Shown here piece by piece: positions 1-5,097 of a stretch of DNA of 5,136 nucleotides. Made by a program: the position numbers and the translations under genes. The stretch spans positions 1 through 5,136 of the forward strand of contig CAYGHG010000144.1 of assembly GCA_964349515.1 (NCBI GenBank), read 5' to 3'. The notes beneath the pieces were generated by a model that searched no databases, was not told the DNA's origin, and saw nothing but the letters and a program-made list of their open reading frames with translations. Each line of letters opens with the position of its first letter. Position 1 is the stretch's first letter. The stretch is from CAYGHG01 sp964349515. GTDB taxonomy: Bacteria; Oederibacteriota; PGYV01; CAYGHG01.

Positions 1-87
1 GTAAAGTGTAAAGTGTAAAGTGTAAAGTGTAAAGTGTAAAGTGTAAAGTGTAAAGGTGCAAAGGTGCAAAGTGTAAAAGTGTAAAGG
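1..87. repeat. GTAAAGT tandem heptamer array, decaying into variants
   Basis: Seven perfect head-to-tail GTAAAGT units fill 1-49, followed by a six-base partial unit (50-55). Changed units come next: GTGCAAAG (56-63), GTGCAAAGT (64-72), GTAAAAGT (73-80) and GTAAAGG (81-87). From 88 to about 150 the sequence stays purine-rich and vaguely repetitive but no longer has clear units. The perfect copies are therefore farthest from the gene and the worn copies nearest. The array runs off the left edge, so its full length is unknown. Bases 52-65 (AAAGGTGCAAAGGT) are exactly complementary to 613-626, on the far side of the four-helix-bundle gene. Confidence 0.95.
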
Positions 88-173
88 CAGGAAGGACGAA
101 GTGCGAAGGATTTGAAAAGCTGAGTGGAAAAGTTCAAGGTGTGAAGAAATTAATATCTTTAATTGGAGGGTTT

Positions 174-572
174 ATGGACGGATTTAAGGGGTTTGAGGAT
201 ATTTTGGCGTGGCAAAAGGCACGAACGATTGTCAGTGGTTTAAGAAAAGAGGTATATGGTGGCCCGGCTAAGGCAGATTTTGAATTTAGAAATCAGATTA
301 TGAGAGCGGCATATTCAGTTATGTCAAATATTGCCGAGGGTTATGAACGGGGCGGAAATACCGAGTTCAAACATTTTTTAGCCATAGCAAAAGGTTCTGC
401 GGCCGAAGTAAAAAGCCTGCTGTATGTTGCGTTAGATGCGGGATATGTTAAGGAGATGGGTTTCAATGATTTTAGGAACAAACTGTCCGAGATTAGCGCT
501 ATGTTAACAGGCTTGATTAAGCATATTAACAATAGCAGTATGAAAGGATTTAAGTATAAGAAGAAAACTTAA
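174..572 (+). CDS. Four-helix-bundle protein of the S23 / 23S rRNA-intervening-sequence protein family
   Basis: The product is 132 residues, the usual size of this small all-alpha family (PF05635/TIGR02436), which is related in fold to the Avd accessory protein of diversity-generating retroelements. Recognition rests on an N-terminal 'FEDILAWQKA' block (residues 7-16), the hallmark 'RAAYSVMSNIAEGYER' (44-59), and 'FKHFLAIAKGSAAEVKSLL' (65-83). Four helices are expected near 6-28, 33-58, 62-92 and 97-120, with a basic C-terminal tail (KGFKYKKKT). Bavd-type homologues form pentamers that bind nucleic acid; the role of stand-alone members is unknown. I chose ATG 174 because GGAGG lies at 165-169 and the family alignment begins there. 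An in-frame GTG at 141 would add 11 residues encoded by repeat-derived DNA. No 23S rRNA sequence surrounds the gene, so it is not an rRNA insert here. Inverted GA-rich repeats flank it on both sides. No clear promoter is visible. Confidence 0.9.
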   Translation: MDGFKGFEDILAWQKARTIVSGLRKEVYGGPAKADFEFRNQIMRAAYSVMSNIAEGYERGGNTEFKHFLAIAKGSAAEVKSLLYVALDAGYVKEMGFNDFRNKLSEISAMLTGLIKHINNSSMKGFKYKKKT

Positions 573-612
573 TACTGACAGAATGTTTGATTACTGTTTT
601 TTAGTTTTTGTA

Positions 613-645
613 ACCTTTGCACCTTTGAACTTTACACCTTTACAC
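613..645. repeat. Inverted partner arm of the left heptamer array
   Basis: This stretch between the four-helix gene and nfo is the reverse complement of the word family at 1-87. ACCTTTGCACCTTT (613-626) pairs perfectly over 14 bases with 52-65. The remainder (ACTTTACACC, TTTACAC) matches GTGTAAAG units of the array. With the left arm it encloses the four-helix-bundle gene, at a separation of about 550 bases. It ends nine bases before the nfo ribosome binding site, so it would lie in the nfo leader if transcription comes from upstream. Confidence 0.85.
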
Positions 646-653
646 AGTCTTTT

Positions 654-659
654 AAGGAG
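654..659 (+). promoter_or_regulatory. nfo ribosome binding site
   Basis: AAGGAG sits five bases before the ATG at 665. This supports that start for endonuclease IV. Confidence 0.85.
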
Positions 660-664
660 CAACC

Positions 665-1504
665 ATGGGACTCTTGGGTATTCATGCATCAATTGCCGGC
701 GGGGTTTATAATGCTTTTGCCGAAGCGGAGAAACTGAAATGCGAGGCAATGCAGATTTTTACCGCCAACCAGCGGCAGTGGGACGTAAAACCGATATCTG
801 ATGAAGATGTGAGGAAATTCAGGGCTCTGCATAAAAAGTCATGCGTTAAAAAGATAATATCCCACGCTTCATACCTCATAAATCTTGCGGCTTTTAACCC
901 TGAAAACCTTAAAAAATCCCGCGCTGCATTTTCCGAAGAATTAAGACGCGCTCAGGCTCTCGGGCTTGACGGCGTTGTGATACACCCCGGCAGCGCTACG
1001 GGATATACCAAAGAAGAGGGGATAAAGACGATCGCCGAATCAATAGATATGTGCCTCGCCGAATGCGGCGGTTTCAAATCAAAAATACTGCTCGAAACCA
1101 CGGCGGGCTCCGGTAATACAGTAGGCGCCACTTTTGAAGAACTTGCGGCTGTTATTGAAAGGGTGAAAGAACGCCCGAAACTCGGAGTGTGTTTTGACAC
1201 TGCCCATACTTTTGAGGCAGGCTACGACATGACGCGCGATTATGAAAAACATTTCAAAACTTTTGACAGGATTATAGGATTAAACCGCCTAAGGGCTTTT
1301 CACATCAACGACTCAAAAACAGCTTTTGGAAGCAACGCTGACAGGCACGAACACATAGGAAAGGGAAATATAGGAAAAGAGCTGTTCAGAAAGCTGATGA
1401 CAGACAAAAGATTTGAAAAAACCCCGATGATTCTGGAAACTCCGGCAGATGACGGGATGGATGAGAAGAATTTGAAGGTTTTAAGAGGGTTTAGAAAGAA
1501 ATAG
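665..1504 (+). CDS. nfo: Endonuclease IV (AP endonuclease, deoxyribonuclease IV)
   Basis: The 279-residue product is full length for the family (E. coli Nfo is 285). Endonuclease IV is a cytosolic trinuclear-zinc TIM-barrel enzyme of base-excision repair. It cuts the phosphodiester bond 5' of abasic sites and removes blocked 3' ends. All nine metal ligands known from E. coli can be placed by motif: His67 (SHASYLINL), His107 (IHPGS), Glu144 (LLETTAGSG), Asp178 and His181 (VCFDTAH), His213 (FHINDSK), Asp226 and His228 (DRHEHIG), and Glu258 (ILETP). The N-terminal 'GIHASIAGG' and 'NQRQW' (35-39) are also typical. The start is fixed by AAGGAG five bases upstream. The gene appears active and ordinary. 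No convincing promoter of its own is visible between 573 and 664, and no functional link to its neighbours is evident. Confidence 0.97.
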   Translation: MGLLGIHASIAGGVYNAFAEAEKLKCEAMQIFTANQRQWDVKPISDEDVRKFRALHKKSCVKKIISHASYLINLAAFNPENLKKSRAAFSEELRRAQALGLDGVVIHPGSATGYTKEEGIKTIAESIDMCLAECGGFKSKILLETTAGSGNTVGATFEELAAVIERVKERPKLGVCFDTAHTFEAGYDMTRDYEKHFKTFDRIIGLNRLRAFHINDSKTAFGSNADRHEHIGKGNIGKELFRKLMTDKRFEKTPMILETPADDGMDEKNLKVLRGFRKK

Positions 1505-1510
1505 CAAGCC

Positions 1511-1592
1511 AGAAGACAAAAGCCAGAAGACAGAAGTTTAAAACACTACGTTTTGCTTTTTTTCCACTTCTGTCTCCTGTCTTTTGTCTTCT
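1511..1592. repeat. Long GA/CT-armed quasi-palindrome between nfo and the Cys-rich gene
   Basis: Arms 1511-1537 and 1566-1592 are complementary at 25 of 27 positions, including 12 perfect outer pairs (AGAAGACAAAAG with CTTTTGTCTTCT). The purine-rich arm comes first on the + strand, and each arm contains the word AGAAGACA twice in degenerate form. The 28-base loop contains a small inner hairpin (AAAAC-ACTAC-GTTTT, 1540-1554) followed by seven T residues (1557-1563). The element starts only six bases after the nfo stop and ends 13 bases before the next ribosome binding site. It could stop transcription or protect the 3' end of nfo mRNA, but the outer stem is not followed by a clean T run. Confidence 0.9.
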
Positions 1593-1605
1593 TAACTTTA
1601 CTTTC

Positions 1606-1611
1606 AGGAGG
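1606..1611 (+). promoter_or_regulatory. Ribosome binding site of the Cys-rich gene
   Basis: AGGAGG is a near-perfect Shine-Dalgarno sequence, ten bases before the ATG at 1622. That spacing is slightly long. It supports translation of this small gene. Confidence 0.8.
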
Positions 1612-1621
1612 TTAACTTACT

Positions 1622-1828
1622 ATGTCCTGCGACAATCTTGCTTCAAATCTTAAGAAATGCAACTGCACCTACTCCTGCTCAAAAAAAGGAAAGTGCTGTG
1701 AATGCCTCCATTACCACCGGCAGATGGGCGAACTGCCTGCGTGCTACTTTTCGAAAGAGGCGGAGAGGACTTATGACAGGAGCGTGGAGAAGTATTTGGA
1801 AGGACAAGAGATTATAAAAAAAAGTTAA
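1622..1828 (+). CDS. Small Cys-rich protein, DUF6485-like
   Basis: The product is 68 residues. It resembles, from memory, the DUF6485 family: 'LKKCNCTYSCSKKGKCCECLHYHRQMGELPACYF' type cores, given here only as its key residues Cys13, Cys15, Cys19, Cys25, Cys26, Cys28, His30, His32 and Cys41, plus an N-terminal Cys3. The density and pairing of Cys and His suggest bound metal, most likely zinc, but this is inference. The C-terminal third ('ERTYDRSVEKYLEG', 48-61) looks like an amphipathic helix. There is no signal peptide or membrane segment, so it is probably cytosolic. Function is unknown. A strong ribosome binding site and a conserved-looking core argue that it is real. It is isolated between two related palindromic elements whose loop cores face in opposite directions, and it shows no sign of an operon with nfo or the MATE genes. 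Confidence 0.85.
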   Translation: MSCDNLASNLKKCNCTYSCSKKGKCCECLHYHRQMGELPACYFSKEAERTYDRSVEKYLEGQEIIKKS

Positions 1829-1830
1829 TA

Positions 1831-1944
1831 AGACAGAAGACAGGAGACAAAAGTTAAAAAAACACACAGAAAACGCAGTATTTTAAACTTTTGTATTTTG
1901 GCTTTTGTCTTCTGTACTTTTTGCTTCACTTCTGTCTTCTGTCT
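1831..1944. repeat. Asymmetric GA/CT quasi-palindrome after the Cys-rich gene
   Basis: The left arm (1831-1859) is a run of AGACAGAAGACAGGAGACAAAAG words. The longer right arm (about 1886-1944) holds two complementary blocks. ACTTCTGTCTTCTGTCT (1928-1944) pairs with 1831-1846 over 16 positions with one G-T pair. CTTTTGTCTTCTGT (1902-1915) pairs with 1840-1853, again with one G-T pair. The two right-arm blocks therefore compete for one left arm. The loop holds AAAACGCAGTATTTTAAAC (1870-1888), which reads in reverse complement as the loop core of the element at 1511-1592 with 17 of 19 identities. The element begins two bases after the stop codon of the Cys-rich gene. Confidence 0.88.
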
Positions 1945-1990
1945 CATGGCTTTCCTAATACTTAAAACAGAACATAATACTAAAATCAAA

Positions 1991-2020
1991 TCCCCCCTAC
2001 CTTCCCTTTGGAAAAGGGGG
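1991..2020. repeat. C-run/G-run hairpin repeat
   Basis: CCCCC (1993-1997) can pair with GGGGG (2016-2020), and TTCC (2002-2005) with GGAA (2010-2013) around a CTTT loop. The 'atccccccta...ctttggaaaaggggg' pattern resembles a dispersed intergenic repeat seen in many environmental bacterial genomes. This recognition is from memory and was not searched. A related C-rich stretch without its G-rich partner lies at 2097-2117. Confidence 0.6.
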
Positions 2021-2078
2021 TTAAGTTAAGGAACAAATACCAACGGACAGGCGTCTATATTGTAGAAGATAAATGACT

Positions 2079-2138
2079 GCCCCGGAGGACCGATATTACC
2101 CCCTCCCTTACCCCCTTATATCACCTCCGGGGCTTTTT
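2079..2138 (+). terminator. Probable rho-independent terminator with an extended loop
   Basis: GCCCCGGAGG (2079-2088) and CCTCCGGGGC (2124-2133) form a perfect ten-base GC-rich stem followed at once by five T residues (2134-2138). A second stem, GATAT (2092-2096) with ATATC (2118-2122), continues it across a small internal loop. The apical loop (2097-2117) is C-rich and resembles half of the nearby C/G-run repeat. It would terminate transcripts arriving from the Cys-rich gene 250 bases upstream, or end an unannotated small RNA. The stem is strong, but the 35 bases between the main arms are more than in a classical terminator. Confidence 0.6.
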
Positions 2139-2140
2139 AT

Positions 2141-2200
2141 AACTGAAAGTTTATTGCTTTGGTATTAACTTTCAGTTTTCAGCTTTAAACTTTCAGTTTA
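2141..2200. repeat. CTGAAAGTT-word quasi-palindrome before the MATE genes
   Basis: AACTGAAAGTTTA (2141-2153) is perfectly complementary over 13 bases to TAAACTTTCAGTT (2186-2198). A second pyrimidine-arm copy, AACTTTCAGTT, lies at 2167-2177. There is thus one left-arm unit and two right-arm units, as in the element at 1831-1944. It starts two bases after the T tract of the preceding hairpin and ends 16 bases before the predicted -35 box of the MATE promoter. Confidence 0.85.
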
Positions 2201-2215
2201 GTCAGCGTTTTTACG

Positions 2216-2244
2216 TTGAAATTAAATGTTTCGTATTATAGAAT
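2216..2244 (+). promoter_or_regulatory. Sigma70-type promoter for the MATE gene pair
   Basis: TTGAAA (2216-2221) and TAGAAT (2239-2244) each match the consensus -35 and -10 boxes at five of six positions and are separated by exactly 17 bases. Transcription would begin near 2251, leaving about 43 bases before the ATG at 2294. The TTG of the -35 box is also the most upstream in-frame start codon of the MATE reading frame. Reading it as promoter argues against that longer start. Confidence 0.6.
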
Positions 2245-2293
2245 ACATCCAATACCAACTCTCCCTAATGGGATTTATAGAAAGACAAATACA

Positions 2294-3625
2294 ATGCGTG
2301 AATTCAGTACGGGCGACATACGCTCTCACATAATCCACCTCTCGTGGCCGATGGTGGTGGCAAATCTTTTGCAGAATGTGGTTTCTGCTTTTGAACTCTA
2401 TTTAATCGGCACAATCGGCATTGAGGCGCTTGCGGCTATTGCCATTGTCACCTCAAGCGTTTACGCTCTTTACATATCGGTGCACGGCGCGGTCATAAAC
2501 GGCGCTATAGCAATGACCTCACGTTTTGCCGGAGCCGGGGATTACGATAAAATAAACCGCTCGCTTCCCCTGATGCTTCTATATTCCACGGCGGTTTTCG
2601 CGCTTTTTTGCGGGATGATGTACATCTACAGGGTGCCTGTGCTGTCGTTTTTCGGCGCAAAGGGAAATGTGCTTTTGATGGCGGAAGAATACATTTCAAT
2701 ACTCGCGTTGTCATTTCTTCCGATGGCTTTTTATTCCGTGTTCATAGGAGTGTTCAGAGGCGCGGGGGATTCTGTGACGCCGCTCAGAATGATAACCGTA
2801 ATGGTAATAGTGAACGCGGTCTTAAACCCTGTTTTTATAATTGTTTTAAAAATGGGGCTCAAAGGCGCCGCGCTTGCCAATCTATGCGCTTTTACGGCTG
2901 CGGCCCTCGGATATACGGCGCTGATTTTCAAAGGGGTGCATTTCTTTAAGTTCAGGGCACCTGATTTTAACGCTGACAGAAAGCTGTTCTCAAGATACTC
3001 GCTGATTTCAAACAAGGCAATAGGCCAGAATTTTGCCGCTGACGTGGGTATCATCGCGCTGCTTAAAATAATGTCGTTCTTTGGAAACGAATTTCTCGCA
3101 GCTTACGGAATAGTCGCGAGGCTCGCTTTTTTCATAATGATGTTCGGCTGGCCCATAGGAAACTCAGGCGGCGCGATACTCGGCCAAAATCTCGGGATTA
3201 AGGCGTATGAGCGGGTAAGAAAAACTGTTTACGAAGGAATTAAAATTTTTTCCTGGATTACAGTGCCGTGCGCCGCAGCCTTTCTTTTATTTGCCCCTCA
3301 GATCATGCCGGTATTTACAAACGAGCAAAAGGTTATTGAGTACGGAGTTTACTATATGCGCGTCGTGGCCCCCTTTCTTCCGCTTCTCGGGGTGGGGCTC
3401 ATAATACAGGCTGCCTTTAACGGCGCGGGCTCTACGGGCACTCCGATGATTGTAAACCTTATTGCTTATCTCGCGATACGCCTCTCGCTTGCGGTGTTTC
3501 TCATTTATCTGACCCCGCTCAAAGAATACGGAATTTTCTGGGCCATATCGGCCACTGTCGCGGCGTACTCCGCCATCTACTGGTACCTTTTCAAAAAGGG
3601 CAAGTGGATGATGAAGGAGATATGA
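2294..3625 (+). CDS. MATE-family multidrug/organic-cation efflux transporter, first of a pair
   Basis: The product is 443 residues, a normal length for this 12-helix inner-membrane antiporter family, which exports drugs or organic cations against Na+ or H+. Two MatE repeats are visible. Helices are estimated near 13-38, 45-75, 92-113, 127-150, 164-188, 189-211, 241-262, 268-296, 314-338, 350-374, 383-406 and 410-434. Family signatures include TM1 Pro19, 'FRGAGDSVTP' (154-163), 'GQNLG' (297-301) and 'AAFNGAGSTGTPM' (373-385). TM1 carries Glu34 where the family, including the next gene, has Asp. The Pro found early in TM7 of the neighbour (Pro252) is absent here. ATG 2294 is chosen because its N terminus lines up with the paralogue; it has only a weak ribosome binding site (AGAAAG). 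The in-frame TTG at 2216 falls in the promoter. The substrate cannot be deduced. Confidence 0.93.
   Translation: MREFSTGDIRSHIIHLSWPMVVANLLQNVVSAFELYLIGTIGIEALAAIAIVTSSVYALYISVHGAVINGAIAMTSRFAGAGDYDKINRSLPLMLLYSTAVFALFCGMMYIYRVPVLSFFGAKGNVLLMAEEYISILALSFLPMAFYSVFIGVFRGAGDSVTPLRMITVMVIVNAVLNPVFIIVLKMGLKGAALANLCAFTAAALGYTALIFKGVHFFKFRAPDFNADRKLFSRYSLISNKAIGQNFAADVGIIALLKIMSFFGNEFLAAYGIVARLAFFIMMFGWPIGNSGGAILGQNLGIKAYERVRKTVYEGIKIFSWITVPCAAAFLLFAPQIMPVFTNEQKVIEYGVYYMRVVAPFLPLLGVGLIIQAAFNGAGSTGTPMIVNLIAYLAIRLSLAVFLIYLTPLKEYGIFWAISATVAAYSAIYWYLFKKGKWMMKEI
3614..3619 (+). promoter_or_regulatory. Ribosome binding site of the second MATE gene, inside the end of the first
   Basis: AAGGAG lies inside the last codons (Lys-Glu) of the first MATE gene. 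It is five bases from ATG 3625 but only two from ATG 3622, so it favours 3625 as the start. It implies translational coupling of the two genes. Confidence 0.8.
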
Positions 3626-4989
3626 TGGCGCCCTTTACAAAACTGAGCGGGAAAGATTTCGAAAACGGGCACATAGCGCATAATATAATATATCTCGCCA
3701 TGCCGCTGCTTGCGGCAAACCTGATGCAGAACTTCTTTTCAATGTTTGATATGTTCCTGCTCGGCAAACTCGGGGTGGAGTCGCAGTCCGCGATATCAAT
3801 AGCCGGTTTTGTTTTCGCCATATTCTGGTCGCTTGAAGGGGGCCTCATGATGGGGGCCTCAGCGATTGTCGCGCGTTACATGGGAAAAAAGGATTACTCG
3901 TCGCTTAAAAACTATGCTGTAAACGCCATATTCGCGGGCTACATGATGGGCATAGTATTTGCGGCAATTAACTACGCGTTTATGGGGCAGATACTCGTGT
4001 ATTTCGGCGCAAAAGGGGAAACGCTTACGCTTGCGCGCTCCATATTCGGGATGAGCCTGATATCGCTCATAAATGACAGCGGTCTCTTCATATTTTTCGC
4101 GATGCTGAGAGCTGCCGGCAGGGTGAGGGATCATTTTTACCTGCTCATACTTTCCATAGCGCTTAATACCATACTGGAACCCCTGCTTATGTTCGGCTGG
4201 CTGGGTTTTCCAAAACTCGGAATTTTGGGCGCGCCCATGGCGAGGTTTCTCGGCTATTTTGTGACCACTTGCATAATGCTTTACATACTTACCCATGACA
4301 AGGGGCTGCTGAAAATTGAAAAACAGCACCTGAAGCTTGATTTTAAATTTCTGCTCAGTTACATATCAATATCCCTGCCCGCGGGTTTTCAGGGGATTGC
4401 TTCTAACATCGCGGCGCTTGTAATGCTGAAGCTCGCCTCGGTAAACGGCGACGCGTTGATCACCGCGCTCGGTATCGGAAGCAGGATAGACGTTTTCATA
4501 ATGATGATGGGCTGGGCAATAGGCGGGTCAGTCGCGGTGCTGGTGGGGCATAATCTGGGTGCAAAGAGGCCCGACAGGGCCGAAAAGAGCGTTATCACAG
4601 GTCTTAAGTTTTACTCCGCGTTCACATTTGCCTGGTTTATGATTTGTTTTAATATGCCGGGCGTGGTGATGCGCATATTCAGTTCCGACCCTTCTGTAAT
4701 ATACTACGGCTCGCAGTACCTGAAATTTGTCTCCCCGCTTTACCTGATGCTCGGCGTATGGATGCTGACATCGGCCGCTTTTAACGGCGCGGGCGAAACT
4801 AAAACCCCGATGGTAATAAACATTCTCGCTTTCTTTGCGGTTCAGATTCCTACGGCATATTTTCTTTCAAAAAACCCGGAAATAGCGCACAGGGCGATAT
4901 TCATATCAATAGCGGCTGTTTTCCTGTTTCAGGGAATTGCCGGCTGGGTGATGTATAAGAGGGGGAAGTGGAAGGAAAAGGAGATATAA
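3625..4989 (+). CDS. MATE-family multidrug/organic-cation efflux transporter, second of a pair
   Basis: The product is 454 residues and is a diverged paralogue of the upstream protein. It is a 12-helix inner-membrane cation-coupled exporter with two MatE repeats. Helices are estimated near 20-48, 54-84, 98-122, 135-160, 170-193, 199-223, 243-272, 278-308, 325-350, 360-385, 393-415 and 422-445. The conserved TM1 pair Pro27 and Asp42 ('FDMFLLG') is present, with the spacing of 15 seen in characterised NorM/DinF-type proteins. Other signatures are 'LRAAG' (161-165), Pro252 in TM7, 'GHNLGAK' (308-314) and 'AAFNGAGETKTPM' (384-396). Its start overlaps the upstream stop by one base (TGATG). ATG 3622 is possible but too close to the ribosome binding site. 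Both proteins end in a basic 'RGKW/KGKW...KEI' tail. Substrate is unknown. The two may act on different substrates or together; the sequence cannot decide. Confidence 0.95.
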   Translation: MAPFTKLSGKDFENGHIAHNIIYLAMPLLAANLMQNFFSMFDMFLLGKLGVESQSAISIAGFVFAIFWSLEGGLMMGASAIVARYMGKKDYSSLKNYAVNAIFAGYMMGIVFAAINYAFMGQILVYFGAKGETLTLARSIFGMSLISLINDSGLFIFFAMLRAAGRVRDHFYLLILSIALNTILEPLLMFGWLGFPKLGILGAPMARFLGYFVTTCIMLYILTHDKGLLKIEKQHLKLDFKFLLSYISISLPAGFQGIASNIAALVMLKLASVNGDALITALGIGSRIDVFIMMMGWAIGGSVAVLVGHNLGAKRPDRAEKSVITGLKFYSAFTFAWFMICFNMPGVVMRIFSSDPSVIYYGSQYLKFVSPLYLMLGVWMLTSAAFNGAGETKTPMVINILAFFAVQIPTAYFLSKNPEIAHRAIFISIAAVFLFQGIAGWVMYKRGKWKEKEI

Positions 4990-4990
4990 A

Positions 4991-5017
4991 ATGCAAGTTG
5001 AAAGCTTAAGAAGCTGA
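4991..5017 (+). other. Eight-codon mini-ORF with a good ribosome binding site after the second MATE gene
   Basis: ATG at 4991 follows AAGGAG (4978-4983) at seven bases and reads MQVESLRS before TGA. The ribosome binding site lies in the Lys-Glu-Ile tail codons of the second MATE gene, just as at the junction between the two MATE genes. The reading frame runs directly into the palindromic element. It may be the stump of a former third gene, a coupling leader, or chance. No function is claimed. Confidence 0.3.
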
Positions 5018-5094
5018 AAGTTGAAAGTTTAAAACTGAAAGCTGACAGATAGGACCCGGAGTTTTTGTTTTAATTTTCAACTTGATACTGTCAG
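4994..5094. repeat. AGTTGAAAG-word quasi-palindrome after the MATE genes
   Basis: The purine-rich left part (4994-5048) repeats GAAAG-containing words such as AGTTGAAAG and CTGAAAG. The right part (5068-5094) is its pyrimidine-rich partner. CAAGTTGAAA (4994-5003) pairs perfectly with TTTCAACTTG (5075-5084). AGTTGAAAGTTTAAAA (5019-5034) is an alternative partner for 5068-5082 with one bulge. CTGACAG (5042-5048) pairs with CTGTCAG (5088-5094). The element starts five bases after the second MATE stop codon and may help end the operon transcript. No GC-rich terminator follows within the window. Confidence 0.8.
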
Positions 5095-5097
5095 GAA

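Noticed and set aside
1..87. CRISPR array
   Set aside because: The units are contiguous heptamers without spacers; this is a simple tandem repeat.
141..173. Upstream GTG start for the four-helix-bundle protein (143 residues)
   Set aside because: The added 11 residues come from repeat-derived DNA, and there is no good ribosome binding site for it. ATG 174 has GGAGG just before it and matches where the family normally begins.
578..602. Possible terminator after the four-helix-bundle gene
   Set aside because: Only four pairs (ACAG with CTGT) precede the T6 run, which is too weak a stem to call.
587..616. Possible nfo promoter (TTGATT near -35)
   Set aside because: The matching -10 position holds only GTAACC or TAACCT, a poor fit, so the call is not supportable.
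141..645. Intervening sequence within a 23S rRNA gene
   Set aside because: No rRNA sequence is present on either side. The next feature is a protein gene (nfo) with its own ribosome binding site.
1..645. Diversity-generating retroelement, suggested by the Avd-like fold
   Set aside because: There is no reverse transcriptase, template repeat or variable repeat with adenine-specific changes in the window.
2216..2293. TTG start giving a 469-residue first MATE protein
   Set aside because: There is no ribosome binding site, the 26 extra residues do not look like MATE sequence, and the TTG is better explained as part of a -35 promoter box.
2608..2949. 113-residue + strand reading frame within the first MATE gene
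   Set aside because: It is an out-of-frame shadow of the MATE gene, with a Cys/Arg-rich composition and no recognisable domain.
3859..4329. 156-residue minus-strand reading frame opposite the second MATE gene
   Set aside because: It is antisense to a clearly coding region, rich in His/Tyr/Arg as expected of antisense translation of membrane-protein codons, with no family match.
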